Source: Deltaproteobacteria bacterium (GTDB lineage: Bacteria > Desulfobacterota > Syntrophia > Syntrophales > Smithellaceae). From it: a stretch of 5,474 bases of DNA. The position numbers and the translations under genes were made by a program. Position 1 is the first letter of the stretch; every line of letters starts with the position of its first letter. The stretch spans positions 1 through 5,474 of the forward strand of contig JAGFXG010000106.1 in the NCBI GenBank assembly GCA_017860985.1, given 5' to 3'. The notes below the pieces were generated by a model. The model had not been told where the DNA came from. It did not search any database and was given only the letters and a program-made list of their open reading frames with translations. Below are positions 1 through 5,474 of this stretch, one piece after another.

Positions 1-1377
1 AGGGCTTCCGTCGGCGTTCATGGCCAGAACCGCCAGCGGCCCCTGCTCCGCGTAAGACAGCAGCTTCTCCAGAAAATCTTTTTTCTGAATATGCGCCTGG
101 GCCGCAATGGCCATCAATTCTTTCAGTTGTTCAAAAAACGCCGCTTCACGACCCTCCGCTTTATAGCCCAAACGGGGCAAATTCAGCGTCACACTCTGGA
201 TGGCCGCCTGACGCATCAGCCAGGGTTTGTTCCGCTCTCCCCTTTCGGATGCGTCCCTCAGGAAAGCGTTGTTGAAACAACCGGTGGTCAAGGCTTCGTC
301 CGGACGTTCAAAGACAAAACAGGTATTGCCCTGGCAGCCCGCCACATCGCATGCCAGATGCAGCAATTCATCCGCATCGGGCTCACGCCAGAACCCTTCG
401 GTTATATGCAGAAGCGGGCGGGGCAGAATAAAAGGCTTGCCCGTCGCATCCCCTTTCTTGAAGACTTCAAAGATTGCCCGGGTAAAACGCTGTGCCTCGG
501 TTGTATAATCGCGATAGGTCTTGCCGGTGAGCAGTCCCTCGGGCCCAATGGCGGGAAGATTCGCCCAGGCAGCCGGCATATCGTAATAGAGATGAATATC
601 CGTGTAGAGCGCCTGTCCGCCTCGTGTAGCGGACAGCTGTGAAAATTCATAAACAAGCATCTGGGCAAACTGCCGGACTTCCTTGTCGCTCTTCCGGCAC
701 AGATACGGCGCAAAAGAAATATTGACCACATCCCAGCTCACTGTGCCGGTAAAATGCCCCTGCAGGATGGCGCTGAACCGCACCATGTGCGCCAGAAGCA
801 CCTCGGCATGTTTGGCGGGTTTGGCGGAATTGACAGCGTGCGGCAGTTTCAAACCGAAACGTTTCAGGTATTCCAGAGACTGGCAGCAGCTGTATGGACG
901 GTCGATGTAACCCAGCCCGTGAATGTGAAAATCCCCCGCCGTGTGTGCAGCACCTACATCGATGGAAAAAACATCGTAGAGCGAAAATTCTCTTTTAATC
1001 CCCTCGGCAAAAAGCAGATTCGTGCCTTCGGGAGAATGAGGTGTATTGGCATTCTCCTTGTTCTGATGCAGGATCAGGCGGCGGACATCATAGAGGGGAA
1101 ATCCCAGGCGGCCATGCAGCCTTCTTTCCTTTTCCAGACCTTTTTCAATCAGCCTTGCGTTCACCAGTTCGCGTACCAGCGGCGTTGTCAGAAGGCCGAT
1201 GCCGGACGCCACAATCTGCTGCTCGACGTCCCTAGAAATTTCCGCCGCCAGCAGATAATCGATGTCTGCTTCCCGTAAGAGCGCATCCACAATGCGCTGG
1301 CGGTTCCACGGCGCGATCTCTTCGCCGGACGTGCGGACAAACAACGTTAAATCTGTCGTTTCGGATAAATCTGGCAT
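1..1377 (-). CDS. nrdD: Anaerobic (class III) ribonucleoside-triphosphate reductase, N-terminal 459 residues, C-terminus off the left edge
   Basis: NrdD reduces ribonucleoside triphosphates to dNTPs under anaerobic conditions, using a glycyl radical installed by the radical-SAM activase NrdG. My own minus-strand translation from ATG 1377 stays open to base 1. Residues about 10-100 look like an ATP-cone regulatory domain (RTSGEEIAPWNRQRIVDAL, then LVRELVNARLIEKGLE and GFPLYDVRRLI). The catalytic barrel follows: FHIHGLG at 150-156, a conserved Cys pair at 164-165 (RPYSCCQS), TCFVFERPDE at 352-361 leading to Cys367, which I infer is the finger-loop thiyl cysteine, and NLPRLGY at 399-405. The family is usually around 700 residues, so the zinc site and glycyl-radical motif lie off-window and cannot be checked. 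The ATP cone has Arg where many cones have Lys (VRTSGE, NRQRI). The start lies one base after the upstream stop and has no clear Shine-Dalgarno, which suggests reinitiation by terminating ribosomes. Family call firm; formate- versus thioredoxin-dependent subtype not decided. Confidence 0.93.
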   Translation of the reverse strand, partial: MPDLSETTDLTLFVRTSGEEIAPWNRQRIVDALLREADIDYLLAAEISRDVEQQIVASGIGLLTTPLVRELVNARLIEKGLEKERRLHGRLGFPLYDVRRLILHQNKENANTPHSPEGTNLLFAEGIKREFSLYDVFSIDVGAAHTAGDFHIHGLGYIDRPYSCCQSLEYLKRFGLKLPHAVNSAKPAKHAEVLLAHMVRFSAILQGHFTGTVSWDVVNISFAPYLCRKSDKEVRQFAQMLVYEFSQLSATRGGQALYTDIHLYYDMPAAWANLPAIGPEGLLTGKTYRDYTTEAQRFTRAIFEVFKKGDATGKPFILPRPLLHITEGFWREPDADELLHLACDVAGCQGNTCFVFERPDEALTTGCFNNAFLRDASERGERNKPWLMRQAAIQSVTLNLPRLGYKAEGREAAFFEQLKELMAIAAQAHIQKKDFLEKLLSYAEQGPLAVLAMNADGSP

Positions 1378-1378
1378 A

Positions 1379-2800
1379 TCACACGTTAGTCGGAATGGTT
1401 TTTTCAATATTGCCCAGCGCCGCTTCCGCCGCCGCCGCCAGTTCTTCATCGTAGTCGTGGTTGAGCGCAAAGACGCGGAAATGCCTGACCCGCGCCGGAA
1501 TGAAGCGGTAAATTTCAGCCAGCGGTTCGGGCGACGTCAGGCCCGTCACCGGGTTAAATATGTTGATTTGTTTGCCCGGTTCGGCGATCGGATTGAGGGG
1601 GCGCGGGTCCTGCGTCGCTACATCCACCCGAAACGGCAGCTTTCTGAGCTTCGCGGGCAGGCAGCTTCTGACTTTCACCTCGTAGTTCTGCGCACCGGGA
1701 AATTCCGTCCCCCGCTGAATCTGATCAACGGAAATTTCCGCGGCAAAAGACATTTTCCATTTCAGCTGGCGGGCATAGATTTTCCGCCATTCCAGCGCGA
1801 GCTTTCTTTTTAGCGCGTTCCCCTCCGAAAGCCAGTGCTGCACTTCACTGTACAGGGACCACTCATCACACTGCAGGTAGGCATCAAGATTCTCCACCGG
1901 ATTGCCCGGATACATCAGGTAGAGTGTGTCGGAAAAAATTTCCTTCAGGTGCAGATCAAGTGCACGCGTCGTGCGATGGAAATAAACATTGCTGTATAAA
2001 TTGAGCCGCGCATTGAGAAAACGCCTTAAAGCAGAAATACCCGATTGATGCAGGGCGAGGCCGTCTTTTGTAAAAAAAGTGTAGTAGCGCAGACGGGGCA
2101 TATCAACCATATCCAGGGAAAACCCCGTCATGTAGGCATCGCGTTGAACGTAGTCGAGATTATCAACCGTGTAAATGCCTGAGAAAAGCTGACGAAGCCA
2201 GACAAGCCAGCGAGGCTGGTGCCGATCTTCATCATGCCTTTCGGGCATCTTGATGAGATAGGCCACCTGCCGCGGGTCCATCTTCTCACCCCGGGCAAAT
2301 GATCCGGATGGCCCCCGGGAAATCCGCGCAATCAGAACACCCAGTTTCTTGACGATGATCCGCCGGCCGATATCCTCATGGGTCAGCCTCCAGCGGCACA
2401 GATAATGTTCATCAAAAAAATGTCCGAACGGGCCATGGCCGACATCATGGAGCAGTCCCGCCAGACGCAGCAATTCTTCCACATAATTGGGCGATGGCGC
2501 ATCCCTGCAGGTATCCTTGAGGCTGGGATACAGGTGGCGGGCAAATTCCCCCGCAACGTGCATGGTTCCCAGTGAATGCTGAAAACGGGTATGCTCGGCC
2601 GCAGGATACACCCATCGTGCGCTTTGCAGCTGATAAATACGGCGAAGCCTCTGCATCCAGGGGGAATCAATGATGTCCTTTTCCGTCTTTTCCACAGGAC
2701 CGTTTTCCTGCGGTACCGTAAAGAAGGCATACGAGTGAATCGGATCGGCAATCAATGCCATCCCGGAATAGGATCTGGAAGGCAAATCTGATTTTTTCAT
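1379..2800 (-). CDS. HD-domain phosphohydrolase, SAMHD1-like dNTP triphosphohydrolase (COG1078 type)
   Basis: A 473-residue protein expected to hydrolyse dNTPs to deoxynucleosides and triphosphate in the cytoplasm. The metal-binding H...HD...D signature is intact: His75 in HTRFQHSLGTMHVA, His118-Asp119 in LLHDVGHGPFGHFFDE, and Asp216 in DNLDYVQRDAY. The segment QRLRRIYQLQSARWVYPAAEHTRF split around residues 50-73 matches the pre-HD part of SAMHD1 (QRLR..KQLG...VFPGA.H.RFEHS), and His141 in LTHED resembles SAMHD1's accessory active-site histidine. No membrane segment or signal peptide is seen. About 200 residues after the HD core are less recognisable. The ATG at 2800 has no good Shine-Dalgarno; Met14 (ATG at 2761) is an alternative start and lies just before the first family-like residues (IADPIHSY). 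It is first in a unit with nrdD, separated from it by one base, which supports a dNTP-pool role. HD proteins vary in substrate, so dNTPase activity is an inference from family and neighbour. Confidence 0.88.
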   Translation of the reverse strand: MKKSDLPSRSYSGMALIADPIHSYAFFTVPQENGPVEKTEKDIIDSPWMQRLRRIYQLQSARWVYPAAEHTRFQHSLGTMHVAGEFARHLYPSLKDTCRDAPSPNYVEELLRLAGLLHDVGHGPFGHFFDEHYLCRWRLTHEDIGRRIIVKKLGVLIARISRGPSGSFARGEKMDPRQVAYLIKMPERHDEDRHQPRWLVWLRQLFSGIYTVDNLDYVQRDAYMTGFSLDMVDMPRLRYYTFFTKDGLALHQSGISALRRFLNARLNLYSNVYFHRTTRALDLHLKEIFSDTLYLMYPGNPVENLDAYLQCDEWSLYSEVQHWLSEGNALKRKLALEWRKIYARQLKWKMSFAAEISVDQIQRGTEFPGAQNYEVKVRSCLPAKLRKLPFRVDVATQDPRPLNPIAEPGKQINIFNPVTGLTSPEPLAEIYRFIPARVRHFRVFALNHDYDEELAAAAEAALGNIEKTIPTNV

Positions 2801-2817
2801 GATGATACGTTTACAAT

Positions 2818-2846
2818 ATTATACCCTAAATATCAATTTTAATAAT
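2818..2846 (-). promoter_or_regulatory. Candidate promoter of the dNTPase-nrdD unit
   Basis: On the minus strand a perfect TATAAT lies at 2823-2818 in a strongly AT-rich stretch (2801-2860). The hexamer 17 bases upstream (ATTATT, 2846-2841) is a poor -35 match, so only the -10 is convincing. Transcription would begin near 2811, leaving a leader of about ten bases before the ATG at 2800, or about 50 before the alternative ATG at 2761. It sits between the upstream porin terminator and the gene, where a promoter is expected. Confidence 0.45.
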
Positions 2847-2862
2847 TAGTTGTTGGTCATGA

Positions 2863-2872
2863 ACCGGCCGGT
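2863..2872. promoter_or_regulatory. 10-bp perfect palindrome ACCGGCCGGT upstream of the dNTPase promoter
   Basis: A perfect self-complementary 10-mer lies about 40 bases upstream of the TATAAT box, on the edge between an AT-rich promoter region and mixed sequence. The position would suit a regulator site, but no known operator consensus is recognised and short GC palindromes occur by chance. Confidence 0.2.
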
Positions 2873-2957
2873 AAATAAACATCTCTGCCCAAATTTATCA
2901 ACCCGGTTCTCCGGCATGAAAAAAATGATTTGAGAAGGTTCAGGGTTCATGGATCGT

Positions 2958-2996
2958 GGAAAAAGCAAGGCCCGGCGGGTTAAACCCGTCCGGGCC
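2958..2996 (-). terminator. Intrinsic terminator of the downstream porin gene
   Basis: Read on the minus strand, GGCCCGG pairs with CCGGGCC and, after a single bulged A (2989), CGGGT pairs with ACCCG. This makes a 12-bp GC-rich stem (2969-2980 with 2984-2996) closed by a three-base loop. The tail TTGCTTTTT follows (2968-2960). It starts about 40 bases after the porin stop. The plus strand has no T-run after the stem, so it should act only on leftward transcription and insulate the dNTPase-nrdD unit from porin transcription. Confidence 0.88.
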
Positions 2997-3004
2997 TCAT
3001 TGTA

Positions 3005-3041
3005 ATCCTAATAGCCTAACAGCCTACAGCCTCACAGCCTA
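3005..3041 (-). repeat. Five short tandem units (AGGCT/AGGAT) just after the porin stop
   Basis: On the plus strand AGCCT begins at 3013, 3021, 3028 and 3036, with a variant ATCCT at 3005, giving spacings of 8, 8, 7 and 8 bases. On the minus strand the units read TAGGCTG, TGAGGCTG, TAGGCTG, TTAGGCTA, TTAGGAT. The first TAG is the porin stop, and the following TGA and TAGs place stop codons in all three frames. A looser version follows the paralogous porin (4709-4740). Confidence 0.6.
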
Positions 3042-4370
3042 AAATGTTAACGTCAGTTTGTTGAGCACGAGGAAATCATTGGACACGGAATTGCTGTCCG
3101 ATTCGCCCCTGTAATACCTGCCGGTGAAGAGATAACCTGCGCCCAGCATGTAGGACAGGTTATTGGTGATCTTGTAGGTGGCGGTTAAATCGAGCTCATA
3201 ACCGTAATCATTATAAAGCCATTGTGCGGTTGGTTTCTTGTCGGCATTGGCGTATGAAACGGACGCCATAATATCCAGTTTGTCGACGGGCTTCACGCCG
3301 CCCCTGACCTGAAAAAACCACGCGTTGTACATCGGCCCCGACTGGGCCGCCGCATTGTGACCGGTAACGGCACCCACCCAGTAGTTGAGGTCCTGGTTCC
3401 ACATGATCAGGCAGGGACTCCAGTCCCGTCCGCCGTTGTTGCGGATCACATCGCCTTCGGCCTTCTCCGTCGTTCCGGGATCATCACCCGATGCATACGC
3501 GACCGTACCGCCCATGTAAAACCTTCCCAGATCGGCCTGCGCATCCAGCCACCCGGTCAGGGTGGAAAGCTGAATATCCCGTCCCAGGGCGTCTTCCTCA
3601 TAATCCCTGAGCTTTCCCATAAAGTAAACAACTTCCGACTGTACTTTCACAGGTCCGATCTGCGCCTTGAAGTAAGGCATGAAGTTATTATAGAGTGCGC
3701 TATAGCCATTGTCCGGCGCCATTCCCGGTCTTTTGATTGCATCCCGTCCCAGGCCAAGCAGAATACCGGCTTCAGCGTTTTTCCAATTATAGCGGAAGGC
3801 CGTACAGTATTTGTCGCCGTCCAGATCGGAAGCCGTTGCGGGATTAACAGCGGTACGGCTGTTTTCAGCCATTTTGACAACCTGGATTGTATACATCCAG
3901 TTGGGCGCATGATAACTCCAGGCAATCTTTCCTCGGGGCATGGAAGTATCCATAAACACCGTGCCCCATGCGCCATCGGTCATGTAACCCACCCTCCATC
4001 GACCAACGGGCGAATCATACATGACGTACAGCCAGTCAAAGGCGATGTTTTCATTTTCGGCCCTTGTGCCCGCCGACATGGTATCGAGCGCGGTTGCCGG
4101 AACCGATCTTGCCGCTCCCCAGGCTCTTTCCATGATGTCAAAACGTGTGTTCAGAGACAGCCCGGGAACAACGGTCAGGTCTGCATTGACGCGCAGCCGC
4201 TGAAAATAGAAAGCCGTGGACGGCCCGTCATCTTTTTTTAACGTGGTTTTATCCAGATACATTCCGCCCGCAAAATATTCGCCGCCTACTTTCAAATCAA
4301 CGGCCTGGGCCGCCGTGCTGAAGATCAATCCGAACGTCAGCAAACAAAAAAGAATTCCGTATCGTTTCAT
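3039..4370 (-). CDS. Outer-membrane beta-barrel porin-like protein (complete paralogue)
   Basis: A 443-residue protein with a clear Sec signal peptide: MKRY, a hydrophobic core GILFCLLTFGLIFSTA, and likely cleavage after AQA (residue 23), leaving about 420 mature residues for the outer membrane. The mature part shows alternating aromatic/polar strands typical of a beta-barrel, such as FYFQRLRVNADLTV (54-67), WRVGYMTDGAWG (125-136) and GGVKPVDKLDIMASVSYA (357-374). It ends in LNKLTLTF, whose terminal Phe fits BAM-complex recognition. Loops rich in Asp, Gly and Asn separate the strands. The ATG at 4370 is supported by AAGGAGA just upstream. The gene has its own terminator and stands alone as a unit. 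It is about 70% identical to the upstream paralogue over the last 96 residues. The diffusing substrate cannot be told from sequence; I recognise a porin-like barrel common in deltaproteobacteria but cannot assign a named porin family. Confidence 0.85.
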   Translation of the reverse strand: MKRYGILFCLLTFGLIFSTAAQAVDLKVGGEYFAGGMYLDKTTLKKDDGPSTAFYFQRLRVNADLTVVPGLSLNTRFDIMERAWGAARSVPATALDTMSAGTRAENENIAFDWLYVMYDSPVGRWRVGYMTDGAWGTVFMDTSMPRGKIAWSYHAPNWMYTIQVVKMAENSRTAVNPATASDLDGDKYCTAFRYNWKNAEAGILLGLGRDAIKRPGMAPDNGYSALYNNFMPYFKAQIGPVKVQSEVVYFMGKLRDYEEDALGRDIQLSTLTGWLDAQADLGRFYMGGTVAYASGDDPGTTEKAEGDVIRNNGGRDWSPCLIMWNQDLNYWVGAVTGHNAAAQSGPMYNAWFFQVRGGVKPVDKLDIMASVSYANADKKPTAQWLYNDYGYELDLTATYKITNNLSYMLGAGYLFTGRYYRGESDSNSVSNDFLVLNKLTLTF

Positions 4371-4374
4371 TTTC

Positions 4375-4381
4375 TCTCCTT
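4375..4381 (-). promoter_or_regulatory. Strong Shine-Dalgarno of the complete porin gene
   Basis: The minus strand reads AAGGAGA (4381-4375) ahead of the ATG at 4370. This is a near-ideal ribosome binding site that fixes the start and suggests high expression, in contrast to the poor sites ahead of the dNTPase and nrdD starts. Confidence 0.85.
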
Positions 4382-4400
4382 ATCGTGTTGATATAAATTA

Positions 4401-4416
4401 CTGATGATCTGATGAT
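4401..4416. repeat. Perfect 8-bp tandem repeat (CTGATGAT x2)
   Basis: CTGATGAT occurs twice in direct succession, about 20-35 bases upstream of the porin Shine-Dalgarno. It overlaps the left end of the palindromic element by two bases. It could be a regulator site, part of the 5' leader, or a slippage product next to the element. Confidence 0.6.
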
Positions 4417-4432
4417 ACCCAGTTGCATTCAA
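4404..4432 (-). promoter_or_regulatory. Weak candidate promoter of the complete porin gene
   Basis: On the minus strand TTGAAT (4432-4427) and GATCAT (4409-4404) are separated by 17 bases; each matches its sigma-70 hexamer at four of six positions. If real, the -35 would lie inside the left arm of the palindromic element and the -10 inside the 8-bp tandem repeat. The match is poor and the true promoter may lie elsewhere in 4371-4666. Confidence 0.2.
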
Positions 4433-4456
4433 AGGATAACGCGGCGGCAAGGAGGA

Positions 4457-4493
4457 GGCTCCGCAGGCGTATTATTGATACGTTGAGGAAGCC
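4457..4493. repeat. Inner hairpin of the palindromic element
   Basis: CGTAT (4468-4472) pairs with ATACG (4478-4482) around the loop TATTG. Two G-T wobbles (GG 4466-4467 with TT 4483-4484) extend it, and GGCT (4457-4460) pairs with AGCC (4490-4493) outside an internal loop. Confidence 0.5.
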
Positions 4494-4495
4494 GA

Positions 4496-4511
4496 CCCCC
4501 ATGCATGGGGG
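4496..4511. repeat. Perfect 16-bp palindrome CCCCCATGCATGGGGG
   Basis: A fully self-complementary 16-mer lies off-centre within the element. As RNA it would make a short C5/G5 stem with a small loop; as DNA it is a symmetrical protein-binding or cruciform candidate. The symmetry stops at 4495 and 4512. Confidence 0.75.
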
Positions 4512-4641
4512 CACGCGACCAATGCCAACAAAGTTAGCCAAAGAATGCGACTTGGTATGAATAATTTTGTATCCCCTACCATATTCGGATGGGTTTCGTC
4601 AAAAGAGAAAAGTATTTTTGATTTATAAAAAATTCACACGT

Positions 4642-4655
4642 TACCAATTACCAAT
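4642..4655. repeat. 7-bp tandem repeat (TACCAAT x2)
   Basis: TACCAAT is repeated twice without a gap, in the AT-rich stretch between the upstream porin's terminator and the palindromic element. Apart from this I see nothing recognisable in 4559-4666. Confidence 0.4.
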
Positions 4656-4666
4656 CGACTGATTAC

Positions 4667-4697
4667 AAAAAAAGCCCGGCAGGTTTCCCTGCCGGGC
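4667..4697 (-). terminator. Intrinsic terminator of the upstream porin gene
   Basis: On the minus strand a perfect 10-bp stem, GCCCGGCAGG with CCTGCCGGGC, is closed by a GAAA tetraloop (GNRA type) and followed at once by seven Ts (4673-4667). It begins about 40 bases after the stop codon. It shares the leading GAGGCCCGG with the terminator of the paralogous gene. Confidence 0.95.
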
Positions 4698-4737
4698 CTC
4701 TTGTTTAAATCCTGACTAACTGTCTAAACCTTGCAGC

Positions 4738-5474
4738 CTAGAAAGTCAGTGTCAGCTTGTTGATGACCAGAAAATCATTCTGCACATCGTTTAGGTCGCT
4801 GTTGCCCTTGAAATAATCACCCGTGAACAAATAACCCAGTCCCAGCATATAGGACAGGTTATTGGTGATCTTGTAAGTTCCAGTCAAATCCACTTCCCAT
4901 CCATAGCTGCTACCGACCCATAAATCGGTCGGTTTGATAACTGCGTGTGCGTAAGCAACGGACGCCATAATGTCGATCTTGTCGATCGGACGGACACCGC
5001 CGCGTACCTGGTAGAACCAAGCATTGGCCATCGCCGTGTTAGCCGTACTCCTGCTGCCCGTACTGTTCCAGCCACTGAGGTCTCCCGCCCACTGGTTACG
5101 ATCGGAGTTCCACAAAATCAACATGGGGTTCCAGTCGTAGCCGCCGTCGATAATGCCCTGTTGCTGTCTCTCAGCATGGGGATTCTGACCGGACAGATAA
5201 GCAAACGTACCACCGACATAGAACCGGTCGAAGTCTGCCATAACGTCAACCCAGCCGTTCAGGACGCTGATCTGTCTGCGGCCGTCAGTACCGCGGTACT
5301 GATCCCACGCATTGTCTCCCCAGGTTCTGTTACTCCCGGCGCTTTCATAGTTATGGGTGCCGATCGCGTACATGATTTCACTCTGAATGGCAACCGGACC
5401 GAACTGGGCCTTTACATAGGGAATCCCCACATGGATCTGAATAGTATCTTCAGCAGCCAGTGCCGCAATAGCCG
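4738..5474 (-). CDS. Outer-membrane beta-barrel porin-like protein (paralogue, N-terminus off the right edge)
   Basis: About 245 C-terminal residues are visible. The frame stays open through a GTG at 5430 to the window edge (...EDTIQIHVGIPYVKAQFGP), and that segment aligns with the interior of the complete paralogue (MPYFKAQIGPVKVQSE), so the GTG is not the start and the gene is simply cut by the window. Shared barrel features are VQSE/IQSE, GGTFAYLSG, DWNPMLILWNSD, NAWFYQVRGGVRP, TYKITNNLSYMLG and the end NKLTLTF with terminal Phe. By hand, 69 of the last 96 residues are identical to the paralogue without gaps. Differences cluster in likely surface loops, including an apparent insertion after NYESAG (TWGDNAWDQYRGTDG region). 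It is a probable tandem duplicate with its own terminator; its signal peptide and promoter lie off-window. Substrate unknown. Confidence 0.85.
   Translation of the reverse strand, partial: AIAALAAEDTIQIHVGIPYVKAQFGPVAIQSEIMYAIGTHNYESAGSNRTWGDNAWDQYRGTDGRRQISVLNGWVDVMADFDRFYVGGTFAYLSGQNPHAERQQQGIIDGGYDWNPMLILWNSDRNQWAGDLSGWNSTGSRSTANTAMANAWFYQVRGGVRPIDKIDIMASVAYAHAVIKPTDLWVGSSYGWEVDLTGTYKITNNLSYMLGLGYLFTGDYFKGNSDLNDVQNDFLVINKLTLTF

Larger units (their letters stand above)
4415..4558. repeat. 144-bp imperfect palindromic intergenic element with terminal inverted repeats (MITE- or REP-like)
   Basis: The ends are inverted copies: ATACCCAGTTGCATTC (4415-4430) against the complement of GAATGCGACTTGGTAT (4543-4558), with 14 of 16 positions matching. 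Inside, a symmetrical AAA mismatch is followed by GGATAAC (4434-4440) against GTTAGCC (4533-4539), six of seven paired, and further in GGCA (4446-4449) against TGCC (4523-4526). The whole unit can therefore fold as one long hairpin. It carries two inner hairpins and no coding potential. Its wording (AGGAGGCT..GCAGGCGTA..TACG..GAGG..GCCGAC, ending near CTTGGTATGAAT) resembles, from memory, a dispersed intergenic repeat of deltaproteobacteria; that is not verified here. No clear target-site duplication is seen. Confidence 0.7.

Noticed and set aside
91..1278. Plus-strand open frames of 183 and 174 codons, and a 109-codon minus frame at 402-731
   Set aside because: All overlap the continuous nrdD reading frame, which has clear family motifs throughout. 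They are out-of-frame shadows.
2801..2860. NrdR-box-like or FNR-like sites in the AT-rich promoter region
   Set aside because: TATAATATTGT and TTGAT fragments occur but no paired NrdR boxes and no TTGAT-N4-ATCAA; the similarity is explained by AT-richness.
2858..2951. Inverted 8-mer CATGAACC (2858-2865) and GGTTCATG (2944-2951)
   Set aside because: Short, far apart, and with no further pairing between; probably chance.
3357..4241. Long plus-strand open frame (294 codons) opposite the complete porin gene
   Set aside because: It is antisense to a gene with a signal peptide, strong Shine-Dalgarno and paralogue. Its product has no recognisable domain and no ribosome site; it is a shadow.
4415..4558. 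CRISPR array or insertion sequence
   Set aside because: There is no regular repeat-spacer pattern and no transposase frame; the element is only 144 bp and non-coding.
4559..4666. TTGACG on the minus strand as a -35 for the complete porin
   Set aside because: No acceptable -10 lies 16-18 bases downstream; TATGGT is too close and TACAAA too far.
5428..5430. GTG at 5430 as the start of the second porin
   Set aside because: The frame continues upstream to the edge with sequence aligning to the interior of the paralogue, and no signal peptide follows the GTG.

Overview
The window carries four protein-coding genes, all on the minus strand, so transcription runs from the right edge to the left. 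In that order they are: a 5'-truncated outer-membrane porin-like gene (right edge to 4738); a complete paralogue of it (4370 to 3039); an HD-domain dNTP triphosphohydrolase-like gene (2800 to 1379); and the first 459 codons of an anaerobic, class III ribonucleoside-triphosphate reductase, nrdD, which runs off the left edge.

The organism is most likely an anaerobic Gram-negative bacterium. Class III reductase is oxygen-sensitive, which points to anaerobic growth. The porin-like proteins point to an outer membrane: one shows a Sec signal peptide and both end in the aromatic-rich strand and terminal Phe typical of beta-barrels. Moderate GC and the style of the proteins suggest Deltaproteobacteria/Desulfobacterota, perhaps a Syntrophus- or Smithella-like lineage. 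That placement is inference from memory; no taxonomic marker gene is present.

Left part (1-2872): a two-gene nucleotide-pool unit. A promoter-like TATAAT box lies just upstream of the dNTPase-like gene. That gene ends one base before the nrdD ATG (TGA-T-ATG), so the two are probably cotranscribed and translationally coupled. One enzyme makes dNTPs from NTPs and the other is expected to hydrolyse dNTPs, so the operon could both fill and drain the same pool.

Right part (2958-5474): two tandem porin paralogues, about 70% identical over their last 96 residues by hand alignment. Each is followed by a short spacer with similar wording (TAGGCTG...AGG...GTTAG...AGGATT) and then by its own GC-rich intrinsic terminator starting GAGGCCCGG. 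The duplication therefore seems to have included the 3' untranslated region. The 367-base gap between them has no gene. It holds a 144-bp imperfect palindromic element (4415-4558) with 16-bp terminal inverted repeats and an inner 16-bp perfect palindrome. An 8-bp tandem repeat abuts its left end, next to the 5' region of the downstream porin. I recognise no novel defence or mobile system; the best leads are the dNTPase-NrdD coupling and the palindromic intergenic element.
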